Part shown: positions 46,434 to 54,367 of the stretch, piece by piece
How the letters are laid out: every line of letters begins with the position of its first letter
How positions within the stretch are numbered: position 1 is the stretch's first letter
NCBI RefSeq assembly: GCF_003123725.1
Contig: NZ_QETA01000002.1
Coordinates: 491,335-555,334 of the forward strand
Direction: 5' to 3'
Length of the DNA stretch: 64,000 nucleotides
Source of the DNA: Corticimicrobacter populi
Lineage (GTDB): Bacteria; Pseudomonadota; Gammaproteobacteria; Burkholderiales; Burkholderiaceae_B
Translations under genes and position numbers: made by a program
Notes under the pieces: model-generated
Told to the model about the DNA's origin: nothing
Seen by the model: only the letters and a program-made list of their open reading frames with translations
The model's database searches: none

Positions 46434-47162
46434 ATGACAGCACCTAAACTGCACCGCTCGCTCATCCAGAACATGGAAATGTTCCGGGCACTGTCCGACG
46501 ATGAACTGGACCGCACGCTGGAACATGCCCAGCCTCGCCGACTGCTGCCTGGCGATGCCGTCTACCGGCAGGGTGAACTGGCCGGCTATTTCTTCATCCT
46601 GTTGCATGGCACCCTCAAGGTGGTACAAGCCACGGCCGAGGGTGAGCAGGTCGTGGTCCGCTTCGTCAGCCCGGGGGATGTTTTCGGCATCGCGCGCATG
46701 ATGCGCCGTCCTGACTATCCCGCGACCGTCCTGGCGGTCCAGGAAAGCCTGGTGCTGGCCTGGCCGTCGTCGGAATGGGAGCGCATGGTGGCGGCCAACC
46801 CCCAATTGACCGGCAATGCCTTGCAGACGGTAGGCCAGCGCCTGCAGAGCGCGCACAGCCGGATTCGTGAGCTTTCTACTGAGGAAGTCGAGCAGCGCGT
46901 GGCGCGTGCCATCCTGCGCCTGCTGGACCAGTCCGGCCGCACTTCTGATGAAGGTCGCATCGAAATCGACTTCCCGATCACCCGGCAGGATATTGCCGAG
47001 ATGACCGGTACTACACTGCACACAGTCAGCCGCATTCTGAGTCTCTGGAAAGAGCGCGGCATCGTCGAAAATGCCCGCAAGCGGGTGATCGTTCTCCAGC
47101 CCGACGAGCTTATCCGTTACGCCGAGGGTGCCCAGGGTTCACGGCATCCCGAACCAGCCTGA
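46434..47162 (+). CDS. Crp/Fnr-family regulator, probably controlling nirK
   Basis: A 242-residue protein: beta-roll sensor domain (about 15-135), dimer helix, and helix-turn-helix ITRQDIAEMTGTTLHTVSRILSLWKERGIV. It lacks the FNR cysteine cluster, so it does not carry the oxygen-sensing iron-sulfur centre; DNR/NnrR-type NO sensing is plausible given the neighbour nirK but not shown by sequence. ATG at 46434 chosen over TTG at 46419. Its 3' end overlaps the convergent nirV-like gene by 53 bases. Confidence 0.88.
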   Translation: MTAPKLHRSLIQNMEMFRALSDDELDRTLEHAQPRRLLPGDAVYRQGELAGYFFILLHGTLKVVQATAEGEQVVVRFVSPGDVFGIARMMRRPDYPATVLAVQESLVLAWPSSEWERMVAANPQLTGNALQTVGQRLQSAHSRIRELSTEEVEQRVARAILRLLDQSGRTSDEGRIEIDFPITRQDIAEMTGTTLHTVSRILSLWKERGIVENARKRVIVLQPDELIRYAEGAQGSRHPEPA

Positions 47163-47973
47163 ATCCCAGGTTGGCAGGTGGCAAACCGACCGAACAGGCT
47201 CCGCTCACCGGATCGCGGATGAAGTCCGTCATATAGCTGCGGTGCTCCCCGCCCAGCACGCGGATGCCGCAGTTCTCGCCCAGCCTCATGACCGATTGGT
47301 CTGCCATGACGGCATAGCGTGTGTAGCAGCTGTCGGTCCAGTCCCAGACGTTGCCGCCCAGATCCTGAATACCATGTTCGTTGGCACCGAAATGCCCGAA
47401 TGGCTGTGGGGCCTTGTCGTCGGTCGTCCTGCTGCGCGAGATTTCCTGTTGATACTCCTCCAGCCAGCGACGGGCTGGATTCTGAGGGTCGAACGGCGAG
47501 AGTGGCGTGTCTTCGCGATAATGGTTACCCGCGATCCAGGCCCACTCTTCGTAAGTGGGCAACCGATAGAGCTGGCCAGTGTCGCGTGATAGCCAGTCTG
47601 CATAGGCCGTGGCATCCTCCCAACTGACACCCACGACGGGCAGGTCCGGGCGCGGTTCGACTTGCTGCTCCTGCTTGTCCAGCTTGCGACAGGCTTGTGC
47701 TTGCACGCAGCGGGCATATTCGGCCTGGCTGACCTGCCGACGCATGATCTCGATATCCTGGGCGATCTGCAGTTGCTGGCGCTCGGGTACCGTGGGCATG
47801 CCGTTTTGCAGGAATTCGCCAACGGGGATCATATCGACCGTGCCCGCCGATACCCGAATGAACAGATCCGGCGCGGGAGGTTCGGCCACCGGAGGGCTGC
47901 AAGCTGCTAGCAAGGCTGCCAATGCAGGCACCAGCATCAGGCTGACACGGGAGGAAAACAGGGGTAATGGCAT
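47110..47973 (-). CDS. nirV: NirV-like lipoprotein (formylglycine-generating-enzyme fold)
   Basis: A 287-residue protein with a lipoprotein signal (LAALLAACSPP; lipid Cys at about 24) and an FGE-sulfatase domain: PVVGVSWEDATAYADWLS, RLPTYEEWAWIAGNHY, GIQDLGGNVWDWTDSCY, and a final RDPVSGACSVGLPPANLGFRLVR. NirV proteins with this domain accompany nirK in several denitrifiers; their role is undefined. The start at 47973 (CGGAGAAATCGC before it) puts the signal peptide at the N-terminus. Cysteines are present but no clear formylglycine-generating active site can be asserted. Confidence 0.8.
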   Translation of the reverse strand: MPLPLFSSRVSLMLVPALAALLAACSPPVAEPPAPDLFIRVSAGTVDMIPVGEFLQNGMPTVPERQQLQIAQDIEIMRRQVSQAEYARCVQAQACRKLDKQEQQVEPRPDLPVVGVSWEDATAYADWLSRDTGQLYRLPTYEEWAWIAGNHYREDTPLSPFDPQNPARRWLEEYQQEISRSRTTDDKAPQPFGHFGANEHGIQDLGGNVWDWTDSCYTRYAVMADQSVMRLGENCGIRVLGGEHRSYMTDFIRDPVSGACSVGLPPANLGFRLVRDAVNPGHPRRNG

Positions 47974-48144
47974 GCGATTTCTCCGGAGCAGGGCGCATTG
48001 CTGCAGGCACCCTGTCCATGTCATTAGGCCCGAGAGGGGGCATGCTGTCTTTGTGTCGGCGCAAACAAGTCCCAAAATGCCGACATGGCTGGCTTGGCTA
48101 TAATGAAAATGCGAGATATTCCCGCTTGATCACAAAGGGTTGCC

Positions 48145-49368
48145 ATGAACCAGGCTGTTTCTCCCGACGCCCAGCGCCGTCGGGTGCGTACCACCATTTT
48201 CCTCAGCATCTGCTTTTCCGGGCTGGCCATGACGGTCATCCTGCCCATCCTGGCACCATTGATCCGCGAGTTGGGCCTGAGCGAGAGTCAGGGGGGCTGG
48301 ATGGTCAGTATCGGTTCAGTCGTGATGGCGCTGATCGGTGTGTTCTGGGGGCGACGCAGCGACCGGCTCGGCCGCAAGTCGGTCATCCTGGCGGGATTCC
48401 TGGGCCTGTTCCTTTCTTATGCAATTTTCACGACTGTGGTCTGGCTGGGGTTCAGTGGTGCCCTGGTCGGCGTGGGTCTGTTTGCTGCCCTGCTGGTGGC
48501 TCGGGCTCTGGTGGGTGCATTTCTGCCGGCGGTGCCATCGGCGTCCCAGGCTTATATGGCCGATGTCACCACGCCGCAGGAACGTAGCTCCGGCATGGCG
48601 CTGATCAGTGCCGCCAATGGTGTCGGCATGGTGGTCGGGCCTGCGCTGGCAGGCATACTGGCCATGTTCGGGCTGATCTGGCCATTGTTGCTGGTGGTGA
48701 TCTTGCCGCTGCTGGCCTTTTTCGTGATCGGCCGGGTATTGCCGGATGCGCCAGTGCGGCAGGCGGGGCTTGTCCAGAAGATCAGTCCGTTCGATCCGGA
48801 TGTGCGAGGCTGGTTGCTCATCGGCCTCATGACCATGACCACCATCGTCACCCTGCAGATCAGTGCTGGCTTCTATTTCCAGGATCAACTGGGGCTGACG
48901 GGCACGCAGACGGCCCGCATGCTGGCGACTTCGCTGACCCTGGTCGGCGTGACGCTGATGGTGACCCAGTTTGTCCAGATTCGCTATCTCAAGTGGCAGT
49001 CCCGTTGCATGGCGCTGACCGGTTCACCCCTGGTTGCGGCAGGCTTGTTGGTCATGCTGCTGACGCAGAGCGAAGCGGCCTACTATGCGGCCTATGTGCT
49101 GATCGGGATGGGGGCCGGCATGCTGTTCCCTGGCTATATGTCGGGTGCATCGCTCAGTGTCGGCCCGGCACGACAGGGGGCCGTTGCTGGCCTGATCGCC
49201 TCGACCCAGGGGATGGGCGCGATCATCGCACCGCTGGGCAGTACGCTGTTGTACGAACAGAATCGCTACATGCCATTTGCCGTGCTGGTAGGACTGATGG
49301 CGGTTGCTTGGCTGGCTGCGTGGTGGGTGAAAGCGCCGGCACGACCTGTCGCACCGGCGCAGAACTGA
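48145..49368 (+). CDS. MFS transporter
   Basis: A 407-residue, about 12-helix major-facilitator protein. MFS motif A variant GRRSDRLGRKSV lies at loop 2-3 (about 69-80), with PAVPSASQAYMADVTTPQERSSGMALISAANGVGMVVGPALAG across helices 4-5. It resembles drug/tetracycline-type DHA1 exporters; the substrate is unknown. A TATAAT at 48099-48104 may be its -10. Its stop is one base from that of the convergent universal stress gene. Confidence 0.85.
   Translation: MNQAVSPDAQRRRVRTTIFLSICFSGLAMTVILPILAPLIRELGLSESQGGWMVSIGSVVMALIGVFWGRRSDRLGRKSVILAGFLGLFLSYAIFTTVVWLGFSGALVGVGLFAALLVARALVGAFLPAVPSASQAYMADVTTPQERSSGMALISAANGVGMVVGPALAGILAMFGLIWPLLLVVILPLLAFFVIGRVLPDAPVRQAGLVQKISPFDPDVRGWLLIGLMTMTTIVTLQISAGFYFQDQLGLTGTQTARMLATSLTLVGVTLMVTQFVQIRYLKWQSRCMALTGSPLVAAGLLVMLLTQSEAAYYAAYVLIGMGAGMLFPGYMSGASLSVGPARQGAVAGLIASTQGMGAIIAPLGSTLLYEQNRYMPFAVLVGLMAVAWLAAWWVKAPARPVAPAQN
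49333..49360 (-). terminator. Hairpin inside the MFS 3' end, possible terminator for usp
   Basis: GCGCCGG (49333-49339) and CCGGCGC (49354-49360) form a stem within the last codons of the MFS gene. Read leftward from the usp stop at 49370 it is followed by TTTC, so it may end usp transcripts. Confidence 0.35.
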
Positions 49369-49369
49369 A

Positions 49370-49810
49370 TTATTTGATCAGCATGACCGGGATATCCACA
49401 CTGTGGATGACCTGGGTCGCCATCGAACCGAGCAACAGGTTGCCCAGGCCACCCATGCCGCGCGTGCCCATTACTACTGTGTCGCAGCCGTTTTCCTTGA
49501 TGATCCGGTTGACCTCATGCACGGTGTCGGGGCTGACGCTGGCGTGCGTCGTGCACTCGAGGCCCGCCGCCCGCAGTTGAACGGCTGCCTCTTCGGCGAT
49601 TTCGGCAGCATGTTCACGCGCATCGTCGCGCAGTTGCTGGAGCACGTCGATCAGGATCGAGGTACGGCCGCGCCCGTACATGCGCGGTTCAGGCTGCACG
49701 TTCAGGATGTGGACCGTGAAACTGGAGTGTTCCTTGGCAAAATTGGTCAGGTACTCCAGCGCGCGCTTGGCGGGCTCGGAACCATCGTAGGGCAGCAATA
49801 CGATTTTCAT
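49370..49810 (-). CDS. Universal stress protein A family
   Basis: A 146-residue UspA protein: KIVLLPYDGSEPAKRALEYL at the start and the ATP-binding GTRGMGGLGNLLLGSMATQVIHSVDIPV (G-2x-G-9x-G-S/T) at the end, so it is of the nucleotide-binding type. Start at 49810, preceded by GAAGGTGACT, preferred over 49822. Expressed leftward from the region also serving the TetR gene. Confidence 0.93.
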   Translation of the reverse strand: MKIVLLPYDGSEPAKRALEYLTNFAKEHSSFTVHILNVQPEPRMYGRGRTSILIDVLQQLRDDAREHAAEIAEEAAVQLRAAGLECTTHASVSPDTVHEVNRIIKENGCDTVVMGTRGMGGLGNLLLGSMATQVIHSVDIPVMLIK

Positions 49811-49959
49811 AGTCACCTTCATGTCGTTGTTGTGATTTGCAAGCATTCATTATGACATTGCGATACGGTCGATTGTTGACTTCTCTCAAGTGATGGCCGC
49901 TATGCATTCGCCACGATCAGGGTAAACCATCATGGTTGCAGGCACGATGCCCGTCCATA

Positions 49960-49979
49960 ATTCAAACAAACGTTTGAAT
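49960..49979. promoter_or_regulatory. PsrA-type operator before the TetR gene
   Basis: ATTCAAAC-AAAC-GTTTGAAT: perfect 8-bp inverted arms with a 4-bp spacer, containing the CAAAC-N4-GTTTG core of Pseudomonas PsrA sites. It ends 15 bases before the TetR start, a position expected for autorepression. Confidence 0.8.
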
Positions 49980-49994
49980 AGAAGGTGGCGCGAC

Positions 49995-50666
49995 ATGTCG
50001 ACAGTCATCGAGGAGACAACCCCGCAGGCGGCATCCACACCCGATGCCATCCTGCAGGCCGCAGAAACGCTGTTCGCCCGCCAGGGGCACGAGGCCACGT
50101 CCATGCGACAGATCACGACGCTGGCTGGCGTCAACCTGGCAGCGGTCAACTATCACTTCGGCTCCAAGGAGGGGCTGGTGCAGGCTGTGCTCAGGCGCCG
50201 TCTGGCTGCCCTGAATCAGGAGCGGCTGCGCTTGCTCGAAAATCTGGAACGCCAGGCCGAGGCCAGCGGGCAGGCGGTCAAGCCCTCCCAGATTGTCGAT
50301 GCTTTCTTTGGCACACTGATTCGCATGGCACGCCAGGATCGGGCCGGAATCTGGCCTTTGTTGGAGCGCTCCATGACGGAGCCGACTGCATTCATACGGA
50401 CCCTGTTCGCGCAAGAGTCGGCTGATGTCCTGGAGCGCTACAAACAGGCGTTCCACAAGGCACTGCCAGGCGTGCCGCAGGATGAGATCGTCTGGCGTTT
50501 TCAGTTCATGCTGGGGGCTTCGTCGTTTGCGCTGACCGGTACCGAAGAACTGCGTGCGGTCATGGGGTGGCAGTCGAATGCCGACGACCCGGCCGAAGAT
50601 GAGCGGCAACTGCTGCCACGCCTCATGCGGTTCTTGCTCGGAGGGCTGCGGGCACCCTTGCAGTAA
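49995..50666 (+). CDS. TetR-family regulator, PsrA/FadR-like
   Basis: A 223-residue repressor with the TetR helix-turn-helix (AILQAAETLFARQGHEATSMRQITTLAGVNLAAVNYHFGSKEGLVQAVL, about 15-62) and a ligand-binding domain. It heads the fatty-acid degradation cluster and has a PsrA-type operator just upstream, so it probably senses long-chain acyl-CoA or fatty acid and de-represses fad genes. ATG at 49995 follows GAAGGTGGCG. Confidence 0.88.
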   Translation: MSTVIEETTPQAASTPDAILQAAETLFARQGHEATSMRQITTLAGVNLAAVNYHFGSKEGLVQAVLRRRLAALNQERLRLLENLERQAEASGQAVKPSQIVDAFFGTLIRMARQDRAGIWPLLERSMTEPTAFIRTLFAQESADVLERYKQAFHKALPGVPQDEIVWRFQFMLGASSFALTGTEELRAVMGWQSNADDPAEDERQLLPRLMRFLLGGLRAPLQ

Positions 50667-50699
50667 CCCTCATTCTAATAACAGGCAGGAGACGGAATC

Positions 50700-53039
50700 A
50701 TGCAAGTCATTGGATGGATCGTGTTGTTGCTGGTCGTGGTGGGGGCGGTCGTACTGGGTATCCCGGCGATTCGCAAGTCGTTGCTGAGCCGGCCGTTGCT
50801 GGGCAAGTTCCGGCGCATCCTGCCGCAGATGTCCGATACCGAGCGTGATGCGCTGGAGGCGGGCACGGTCTGGTGGGAAGGTGAGTTGTTCCGGGGGCGT
50901 CCCGACTGGGACAAGCTGCTGGCGTTTCCCAAGCCGCAACTGACACAGGAAGAACGCGCCTTCATGGACCTTCAGGTCGAGCAGGCCTGCGCCCTGGTCG
51001 ATGACTGGGAGATCACGCACCGGACCGGCGACCTGCCACCCGAAGCCTGGGCCTACATCAAGAAAGAAGGCTTCCTGGGCATGATCATTCCCAAGTCTTT
51101 CGGTGGGCTGGGTTTTTCCGCCTATGCGCACTCGGAGGTCATGACCAAGCTGTCGACGCGTTCGTCGGCGCTGGCCGTGACGGTCATGGTGCCGAACTCC
51201 CTGGGGCCAGCCGAATTGCTGCTGCACTATGGGACCGATGACCAGAAAAACCACTATCTGCCCCGGCTGGCGAACGGCGATGAAATTCCGGCCTTCGCGC
51301 TGACCAGCCCCTGGGCGGGCTCGGATGCGGCCGCCATACCCGACTATGGCGTCGTATGCCGTGGAGAATGGCAGGGGCGCGAAGTGCTGGGCATGCGCGT
51401 GACCTGGGACAAGCGCTACATCACGCTGGCACCGGTCTGCACGCTGCTCGGACTGGCGTTCAGGCTGTACGACCCGGAGGGCCTGCTGGGCAATCAGAAG
51501 GATATCGGCATTACCTGCGCCCTGGTGCCGTCCGATCACCCTGGCGTGGAAACCGGCCGCCGTCATTTTCCGCTCAATGCCATGTTCATGAATGGGCCCA
51601 CACGTGGGCACGATGTCTTCATGCCGCTGGATTTCATTATTGGCGGACCCAAAATGGCCGGCCAGGGCTGGCGTATGCTGATGGAGTGTCTGGCGGCCGG
51701 GCGATCCATATCACTGCCGTCTTCCAATGCGGGCATGGCACGCATGACGGCGCGTGCCGTCGGCGGCTATGCGCGTGTACGCAGCCAGTTCGGCGTGCCG
51801 GTCGGACGTTTCGAGGGCGTCGAGGAGGCCTTGGCCCGCATCGGTGGCCACGCCTATGTGGCAGAGGCCGCCCGTACCATGACGGCGGGTGCAGTGGATC
51901 TTGGGGAAAAACCTTCGGTGGCCTCCGGCATCGTCAAGTACCACGTGACCGAGCGTGCCCGCCTGGTGGTCAATGATGGCATGGACGTGATCGGTGGCAA
52001 GGGGATCTGCCTGGGGCCATCCAATTTCCTGGGGCGTGCCTATCAGCAGATTCCCATCGGTATCACGGTGGAGGGGGCCAATATCTTGACCCGCAGCCTG
52101 ATCATTTTTGGCCAGGGGGCGACACGTTGTCATCCGTATGTGCTGGCTGAAATGCAGGCAGTGCGCGAACCTTCGCCCCAAAAGGCACTGCACGATTTCG
52201 ATGCCGCTTTCTGGGGCCATGTCCGCTTCGTGATCAGTAACGTATTGCGGGCAGGCTGGCATGGGCTGACCGCCGGACGCTGGGCCGCACAACCGAGCAA
52301 TGCGGATGCGGCGACTGGACACTATTATCGGCAACTGAGTCGGGTGTCGAGTGCGTTTGCCCTGCTGTCGGACATGTCCATGCTGATCCTGGGTGGCAGT
52401 CTCAAGCGCCGTGAAAGCCTGTCGGCCCGGCTGGGTGATGTCCTGTCGCAGATGTACCTGGCCAGTGCGGCACTCAAGCGCTATGAGGACGAAGGACGCC
52501 AGGGTGATGATCTGCCCTTGCTGCACTGGGCGGTGCAGGATGCGCTGTTTCGGGCACAGACAGCCATGGATGGCCTGCTGCGCAATTTTCCCAACAGGCT
52601 GGCAGCGGTTGTCCTGCGTCGATGGGTCTTTTTCTGGGGATTGCCGTTTGCTGTGCCCGATGATCGGCTGGGGCAGAAAATTGCCCGTCTGCTGACCGAG
52701 CCGGGGCCGGCGCGTGACAGACTGACCCGTGACTGCTATCTGCCGGCTACGGCGGATGAGCCCGTCGGTGCCATCGAAATGGCCCTGGCTGCTACGCTGG
52801 CTGCCGAAGAGGCGCAGGCCAAGCTGCGCCAGATCGACAAAAGCGGACTGCTGGCGGGCAACCCCCTGGCGAATGTGCGCGATATGACCGAAGCCGCCCA
52901 TGCGGCAGGTGCGCTGACGGATGACGAATATGCAGTGCTGCGGCGGCGTGATACCCTCAGGGATACCGTGGTCCGGGTCGATGACTTTCCGTTCGATGTG
53001 TTGTCGACTGACAGCACGCCTCCAGGAGGCCAGGCATGA
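50700..53039 (+). CDS. fadE: Acyl-CoA dehydrogenase FadE
   Basis: First oxidation step of beta-oxidation, FAD-dependent. The 779-residue protein is the long, membrane-associated FadE type: a hydrophobic N-terminal anchor (about 3-22), then the acyl-CoA dehydrogenase core with FALTSPWAGSDAAAIPD, GGKGICLGPSN and IPIGITVEGANILTRSLIIFGQGA, and the FadE-specific C-terminal domain (from about 500). Overlaps the thiolase gene by 4 bases. E. coli FadE is 814 residues. Confidence 0.95.
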   Translation: MQVIGWIVLLLVVVGAVVLGIPAIRKSLLSRPLLGKFRRILPQMSDTERDALEAGTVWWEGELFRGRPDWDKLLAFPKPQLTQEERAFMDLQVEQACALVDDWEITHRTGDLPPEAWAYIKKEGFLGMIIPKSFGGLGFSAYAHSEVMTKLSTRSSALAVTVMVPNSLGPAELLLHYGTDDQKNHYLPRLANGDEIPAFALTSPWAGSDAAAIPDYGVVCRGEWQGREVLGMRVTWDKRYITLAPVCTLLGLAFRLYDPEGLLGNQKDIGITCALVPSDHPGVETGRRHFPLNAMFMNGPTRGHDVFMPLDFIIGGPKMAGQGWRMLMECLAAGRSISLPSSNAGMARMTARAVGGYARVRSQFGVPVGRFEGVEEALARIGGHAYVAEAARTMTAGAVDLGEKPSVASGIVKYHVTERARLVVNDGMDVIGGKGICLGPSNFLGRAYQQIPIGITVEGANILTRSLIIFGQGATRCHPYVLAEMQAVREPSPQKALHDFDAAFWGHVRFVISNVLRAGWHGLTAGRWAAQPSNADAATGHYYRQLSRVSSAFALLSDMSMLILGGSLKRRESLSARLGDVLSQMYLASAALKRYEDEGRQGDDLPLLHWAVQDALFRAQTAMDGLLRNFPNRLAAVVLRRWVFFWGLPFAVPDDRLGQKIARLLTEPGPARDRLTRDCYLPATADEPVGAIEMALAATLAAEEAQAKLRQIDKSGLLAGNPLANVRDMTEAAHAAGALTDDEYAVLRRRDTLRDTVVRVDDFPFDVLSTDSTPPGGQA

Positions 53040-54367
53040 GTACTCAGCCAGTCTATGTCGTGGATGGCGCACGTTCGCCCTTTCTCAAGGTCCGGACGGG
53101 CCCGGGGCCGTTCTCCGCCGCCGATCTGGCCGTGCAGGCCGGGCGCGAATTGTTGCTGCGACAGTCGTTTTCAGCGGAAGATCTTGACGAGGTCATTGTC
53201 GGTTGTGCCGCGCCATCGCCCGACGAGATCAATATAGGCAGGGTCATTGCCCTGCGTCTGGGTTGCGGGCCCAAAGTCCCGGGCTGGACGGTCATGCGCA
53301 ACTGCGCCTCCGGGATGCAGGCGCTCGATTCTGCCATGACCAATATTCAGGCCGGACGTGCCGACCTTGTCCTGGCAGGTGGCGTCGATGCGCTGTCACA
53401 TGCGCCGCTGCTGTTTTCCGAAGACATGACGCGTTGGCTGGCACACTGGATGGCAGCCCGCTCCACCGGACAGAGGCTGCGTCAACTGGGGCGTTTTCGT
53501 CCCGCATTTCTCAAGCCGGTGATTGGCCTGCTCAAGGGGCTTACCGATCCGGTCGTTGGACTGTCGATGGGGCAGACGGCCGAAAACCTGGCCATGCAGT
53601 TCGGCATCAGCCGCGCAAGCATGGATGCCTATGCCGAGCGCAGCCACCAGCGCGCGCAGGCGGCCAGGTCGGCGGGTGAGTTTGCCGCCGAGCTTGCTCC
53701 GCTGATCGACCGGCAGGGCCAGTGCTACCTGGAAGACGATGGCATCCGAACCGATTCGACCCTGGAGCGACTGGGACGGCTCAAGCCGGTATTCGACCGC
53801 GTGGGCGGCAGTATTACAGCAGGCAACAGTTCACAGGTGACCGATGGAGCCGCCATGCTGTTGCTGGCTTCCGAGCACGCCGTTGCCCGCTGGGGGCTGC
53901 AGCCGCTGGGCCGTATCGTTGATCGGCAATGGGCAGGTCTCGATCCTGCCAGCATGGGTTTGGGACCCGTGCATGCCGCCACCCCTATACTGCAGCGCCA
54001 GCAGTTGGGGCTGGACGGGCCGGATCTGTGGGAAATCAATGAGGCGTTTGCTGCCCAGGTGCTGGGGTGTCTGGCTGCCTGGCAGGACGAGCACTACTGT
54101 CAGGCACAGCTCGGCACACCGGCATGGGGCACTCTGGACCAGGGTCGGCTCAATGTCGATGGCGGCGCGATTGCGCTGGGCCATCCGGTCGGCGCATCGG
54201 GGGCGCGCATCGTGTTGCACCTGTTGCATGCTTTGAAGGCCCGTGGACTCAAGCTGGGCATGGCCTCGATCTGCATTGGTGGGGGACAGGGCGGTGCCAT
54301 GCTGGTCGAGGCGCTGGGCGACGATCCGGTCGGGCCGGCACAACTGGTCGAACAGGAGGCGGCATGA
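53036..54367 (+). CDS. fadI: Acetyl-CoA C-acyltransferase (thiolase, FadI-like)
   Basis: Cleaves 3-ketoacyl-CoA. The 443-residue thiolase has the acyl-enzyme Cys in VMRNCASGMQALDSA (about 90), the His in NEAFAAQVLG, and GGAIALGHPVGASGARIV plus the C-terminal Cys in MASICIGGGQGGAML. It is longer than FadA-type thiolases, as FadI is. Paired with the FadJ-like gene that starts on its stop codon. Confidence 0.93.
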   Translation: MSTQPVYVVDGARSPFLKVRTGPGPFSAADLAVQAGRELLLRQSFSAEDLDEVIVGCAAPSPDEINIGRVIALRLGCGPKVPGWTVMRNCASGMQALDSAMTNIQAGRADLVLAGGVDALSHAPLLFSEDMTRWLAHWMAARSTGQRLRQLGRFRPAFLKPVIGLLKGLTDPVVGLSMGQTAENLAMQFGISRASMDAYAERSHQRAQAARSAGEFAAELAPLIDRQGQCYLEDDGIRTDSTLERLGRLKPVFDRVGGSITAGNSSQVTDGAAMLLLASEHAVARWGLQPLGRIVDRQWAGLDPASMGLGPVHAATPILQRQQLGLDGPDLWEINEAFAAQVLGCLAAWQDEHYCQAQLGTPAWGTLDQGRLNVDGGAIALGHPVGASGARIVLHLLHALKARGLKLGMASICIGGGQGGAMLVEALGDDPVGPAQLVEQEAA

